Source: Candidatus Fermentithermobacillaceae bacterium (lineage in GTDB: Bacteria; Bacillota; Sulfobacillia; Fermentithermobacillales; Fermentithermobacillaceae). From it: 36,363 nucleotides of DNA. The notes under the pieces are model-generated. The model was not told the DNA's origin. It did not search any database and was given only the letters and a program-made list of their open reading frames with translations. Made by a program: the position numbers and the translations under genes. Position 1 is the first letter of the stretch. Each line of letters starts with the position of its first letter. Where the stretch lies: contig DUUV01000015.1 in assembly GCA_012841375.1 (NCBI GenBank), positions 1-36,363 on the forward strand. Direction: 5' to 3'. Of this stretch, positions 33,993 through 36,363 are shown piece after piece.

Positions 33993-34883
33993 ATGGAGAA
34001 AGTAAGAGTCTGCGTAGTCGGCTATGGAAACGTAGGAAAAGAAGCCATTGAGTGCATTCGCCAGGCCCCCGACATGGAACTGGCGGGAGTCGTGAGGAGG
34101 AATCCCGAGAACCCCGGGCTGGACTGCCCCGTAGTGGCCTCAGTGGATGAACTGGGCAAGGTAGACGTGGCTGTCCTCACCGCACCGTCCCGGCAGATTC
34201 CAGCGATGGCACCTCTTTACCTCAAGAAGGGGATCAACACTGTAGACAGTTTCGATATCCACGGCGACCCTCTCATGGCCCTAAGGAAAGACCTCGGTCA
34301 GTGCGCCAGGGAACACGGGAGCGTGGCGGTCATTTCCGCCGGGTGGGATCCCGGCACCGATTCGGTAATCCGCATGCTGTTCCAGGCTATGGCCCCGAGA
34401 GGACTTACATACACCAACTTCGGCCCTGGAATGAGCATGGGCCATACAGTTGCCGTGAAGGCGATTCCAGGCGTGAAAAACGCCCTGTCCATGACACTCC
34501 CTGCCGGATTCGGAACCCACAAGCGGGATGTCTATGTGGAACTTGACGAAGGCGCCGACTTCGACCAGGTTGCCGAGGCCATCAAGAAAGACCCCTATTT
34601 CGTCAAGGATGAGACGAGGGTCACCAGGGTGGACAACGTCCCTGAAGTCGAGGCCATGGGACACGGCGTGCTGCTTCAGCGGTTCGGCGCAGCCGGCACC
34701 GCCGAGAATCAGGTATTGGAGCTCAAAATGAGGATCACCAACCCCTCGGCCACGGCGCAAGTGATGGTCGCCGCAGCGAGGGCTTCGACAAGGATGGCTC
34801 CGGGCTGCTACGCGCTGGCCGAAGTGCCGCCGGTCGCCCTGGTGGCGGGGGATATCGAAGAGCTCCTCAAGCAACTAGTGTAG
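33993..34883 (+). CDS. ddh: meso-Diaminopimelate D-dehydrogenase
   Basis: NADPH-dependent enzyme that reductively aminates L-2-amino-6-oxopimelate (tetrahydrodipicolinate) to meso-diaminopimelate in one step; the reverse reaction is also catalysed. The Rossmann loop GYGNVG is near residue 10. Substrate-site segments are recognisable as SFDIHGDP, SAGWDPGTDS and FGPGMSMGHTVAVKAI. At 296 residues it is the size of the Symbiobacterium-type enzyme. The ATG at 33993 gives the family N-terminus (MEKVRVCVVGYGN). GTG codons at 33975 and 33987 are in frame, the latter 5 nt after GGAGG. It may be coupled to the preceding small ORF and is followed 10 nt later by the Cys-cluster gene. Confidence 0.95.
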   Translation: MEKVRVCVVGYGNVGKEAIECIRQAPDMELAGVVRRNPENPGLDCPVVASVDELGKVDVAVLTAPSRQIPAMAPLYLKKGINTVDSFDIHGDPLMALRKDLGQCAREHGSVAVISAGWDPGTDSVIRMLFQAMAPRGLTYTNFGPGMSMGHTVAVKAIPGVKNALSMTLPAGFGTHKRDVYVELDEGADFDQVAEAIKKDPYFVKDETRVTRVDNVPEVEAMGHGVLLQRFGAAGTAENQVLELKMRITNPSATAQVMVAAARASTRMAPGCYALAEVPPVALVAGDIEELLKQLV

Positions 34884-34893
34884 CGCTGGTCAC

Positions 34894-35472
34894 ATGCTGG
34901 GGTACATCCGTAGACGACTGGTGAAGTCGACTCTCCGAAAAGAGGACTTCGAGAGGGTCTATTCACTGCTTGACGTCCCGACTATCGAATCGGACTGCGG
35001 CGACCTGTGTGGACAGAGGTGCTGCCAGGAGTATGAGCCCGGAGTAGGCATGTACCTCCTCCCCGGCGAGGAGGTCATGTTCAGCGGGCGGGAACCCTGG
35101 CTTAGGTGGAGCTACAAGTCGGCCAAGCGCCACGACTTCCCCGAGTCCTGGAAGGGTCTCGTCCCCTTCGCCATGTGCAACGGGACGTGTCCGAGAGATA
35201 AGAGACCCATTCAGTGCAGGACGTTTCCACTGATGCCGTACCTCGGTCCAAACGGAGACCTCTCTGTCAGACTGGACAGGCTCACCGGGAGCCTTGTGTG
35301 TCCTCTGGTCCGGAACCCGGAAGAACATCCCCTGAGGGACGAATTCGTGAGCAGGGTTCTTGAGGCCTGGAAGATCCTCATCCGTGACCCCCTGGTGAGG
35401 GACGACGTTGAGCATCTATCGAGAAAGATGGATGTGGATGAAAAGGCTCCTTGGAGGGGACTCCTGCTATAG
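34894..35472 (+). CDS. Cysteine-cluster protein (YkgJ-like, putative metal binding)
   Basis: Small cytoplasmic protein with eight conserved-looking cysteines: C35, C39, C43, C44, C95, C99, C108 and C136. The pattern C-x3-C-x3-CC, then a YLLPGEE segment, C-x3-C, QCRTFPL and VCPL resembles the YkgJ/zinc-or-iron-chelating domain family. The function is unknown; iron-sulfur or zinc binding is inferred from the cysteines. The ATG at 34894 lies 10 nt after the ddh stop and has only a weak RBS, so it is probably translated by coupling. No relation to diaminopimelate is established. Confidence 0.75.
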   Translation: MLGYIRRRLVKSTLRKEDFERVYSLLDVPTIESDCGDLCGQRCCQEYEPGVGMYLLPGEEVMFSGREPWLRWSYKSAKRHDFPESWKGLVPFAMCNGTCPRDKRPIQCRTFPLMPYLGPNGDLSVRLDRLTGSLVCPLVRNPEEHPLRDEFVSRVLEAWKILIRDPLVRDDVEHLSRKMDVDEKAPWRGLLL

Positions 35473-35528
35473 TTGTCGAGCGGACTTGTCCAGCCCCAGC
35501 CTGCGCCGTGTTTTCGACTGTCTCAATG

Positions 35529-35558
35529 TTGACCGTCCTCCGCCCTTGATGCTACAGT
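35529..35558 (+). promoter_or_regulatory. Promoter upstream of the FMN riboswitch
   Basis: TTGACC (35529-35534), an 18-nt spacer and TACAGT (35553-35558) place the transcript start just before the riboswitch P1 stem. Confidence 0.55.
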
Positions 35559-35572
35559 GATTCATTGGAGAG

Positions 35573-35710
35573 GATCTTCGGGGCAAGGTGAGCGGCCGAG
35601 CAGAATGTACAGGCCGCAAGTCCTGACCGGCGGTATAGCCCGCGACTCGCGTATGCGACTGACCCGGTGGAATTCCGGGGCCGACGGTATAGTCCGGATG
35701 AGAGAAGATC
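35573..35710 (+). promoter_or_regulatory. FMN riboswitch (RFN element)
   Basis: Matches the RFN consensus block by block: GGGGCAAGGTGA, then ACCGGCGGTATAGCCCGCGA, then CCGGTGGAATTCCGG, GCCGACGGTATAGTCCGGAT and GAGAGAAG. The P1 stem is a perfect 7-bp pair, GATCTTC (35573-35579) with GAAGATC (35704-35710). It is known to bind FMN and lower expression of riboflavin synthesis or transport genes. Here it precedes a RibU-like gene. Confidence 0.96.
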
Positions 35711-35739
35711 AAGTCGAGCAACAAGGCTCCCCCCGGGGG

Positions 35740-35767
35740 TCCCCCTCTATAGACAATGTGAGGGGGA
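35740..35767 (+). promoter_or_regulatory. Shine-Dalgarno-sequestering hairpin of ribU
   Basis: TCCCCCTC (35740-35747) pairs perfectly with GAGGGGGA (35760-35767), which contains the ribosome binding site of the downstream GTG. An upstream GGGGG run (35735-35739) could compete for the same C run. This suggests translational control by the FMN riboswitch rather than a terminator, as no U tract follows. Confidence 0.75.
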
Positions 35768-35773
35768 ATCGTA

Positions 35774-36319
35774 GTGAACCGTAAGTATCTACCGCTGGTC
35801 CTAACCGCCGTCCTTGCCGCAATGTCCTTTGTGTTTGAGCTCACCCTGGCTTTCTCATTCCCGCCTGCTCCCTTCCTTAAGCTCGCTCCCGGCGATGTAC
35901 CGACGATTGTGGCGGCCGTCCTTCTCGGACCATTCTCCGGAGCCGCGTGCGCCCTCGTGAACTCGGTCCTCTTTGCCGCGGTCACCGGCGAGGGAGGCCC
36001 GTGGGGCATCCTGATGCACTTCATCGCTTCCGGTGGAATGGCTGTCGTGATCGGAGTCCTGGCCAGGAAAACCCGCCACCTTCACTTGCCCATGGTGGCA
36101 GGGATCATCACCAGAGTCGCGCTCATGGTTCCTTTCAACCTGCTCGTCACTCCGATCTACATGGGCGTTTCGAGACAGACGGTGTTGGCCATGATTGTGC
36201 CGGTGATCGTCCCGTTCAACCTGGCACACGCCGGACTGAATACCCTAGTCTCCTATGCCGTTCTGAGAGCACTGCCCGACAAAGCCGCCGCGGGAGTCAG
36301 GGGCCGCGACATCTTCTAG
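35774..36319 (+). CDS. ribU: ECF transporter S component, RibU-like (riboflavin)
   Basis: Substrate-binding membrane subunit of an energy-coupling-factor transporter; it would take up riboflavin together with shared EcfA/EcfA'/EcfT, which are not in the window. About six hydrophobic segments over 181 residues. The family feature PPAPFLKLAPGDVPTIVAAVLLGPFSGA appears between helices 1 and 3. Riboflavin is assigned because of the FMN riboswitch immediately upstream and the FLK...DVP match to RibU. The GTG start is 6 nt after AGGGGGA, which lies in a sequestering hairpin. Confidence 0.9.
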   Translation: MNRKYLPLVLTAVLAAMSFVFELTLAFSFPPAPFLKLAPGDVPTIVAAVLLGPFSGAACALVNSVLFAAVTGEGGPWGILMHFIASGGMAVVIGVLARKTRHLHLPMVAGIITRVALMVPFNLLVTPIYMGVSRQTVLAMIVPVIVPFNLAHAGLNTLVSYAVLRALPDKAAAGVRGRDIF

Positions 36320-36363
36320 AGACGCCTTCTAGCAGCACCGTATGGCGGAGTCCTCTAGCGGCA

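Overview
The window reads as a piece of chromosome from a GC-rich Gram-positive bacterium, most likely a high-GC Bacillota (Limnochordia-, Symbiobacterium- or Thermaerobacter-like). This is inferred from gene content and signals, not from a database match. The clues are strong AGGAGG-type ribosome binding sites in front of many GTG and TTG starts, a HelD RNA-polymerase recycling factor, a DUF2600 (YtpB-like) terpene synthase, an FMN riboswitch in front of a RibU-like transporter, and meso-diaminopimelate dehydrogenase. No rRNA, tRNA, CRISPR array, prophage or intact insertion sequence was seen. Gene density is high, and most genes sit in short operons separated by clear hairpin terminators.

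Layout. 1-7.2 kb: a DUF2600 terpene synthase (minus), a B12-binding-type radical SAM enzyme, a sensorless methyl-accepting protein, a secreted SIMPL-domain protein (minus), a YigZ protein and a GNAT protein with a hexapeptide repeat linker. 7.3-14.3 kb: methionyl-tRNA synthetase (minus) diverges from an operon of ABC ATPase, ABC-2 permease, TetR regulator and HelD. A perfect inverted repeat overlaps the -35 box of that operon's promoter and is a likely TetR operator. The operon ends at a strong intrinsic terminator. 14.4-20.9 kb: an Old Yellow Enzyme-type reductase, an AbgB-like M20 amidohydrolase (minus), an S9 peptidase, a DUF4438 protein and a LUD-domain protein, which suggests a peptide- and amino-acid-degrading lifestyle. 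20.9-25.4 kb: a terminator, a decayed nucleotidyltransferase pseudogene, then a three-gene operon of ABC ATPase, large permease and a secreted, membrane-anchored M16 metallopeptidase with an intact HxxEH site. 25.4-31 kb: sfsA and an MscS channel (minus), an M20 dipeptidase (plus), then an EamA transporter and dapF (minus). 31.2-36.3 kb: a small AAA ATPase, a CcdA-plus-thioredoxin pair (minus), a G-run-rich intergenic tract, a promoter followed by a short Cys-rich ORF leading into ddh, a Cys-cluster protein, and the FMN riboswitch with ribU.

How the genes may work together. The two exporter operons are the most interesting parts. One joins a TetR-controlled ABC exporter to HelD, a combination that would fit a response to an RNA-polymerase-targeting compound. 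The other joins an ABC-2 exporter to an extracellular M16 protease, which would fit export and processing of an unknown peptide. The window carries both the epimerase (DapF) and dehydrogenase (Ddh) routes to meso-diaminopimelate. A recurring oddity is that many otherwise ordinary proteins (GNAT, SfsA, EamA, CcdA, HelD, ABC permease) carry extra hydrophilic, low-complexity loops. In the GNAT gene the loop is a recognisable 18-base tandem repeat.
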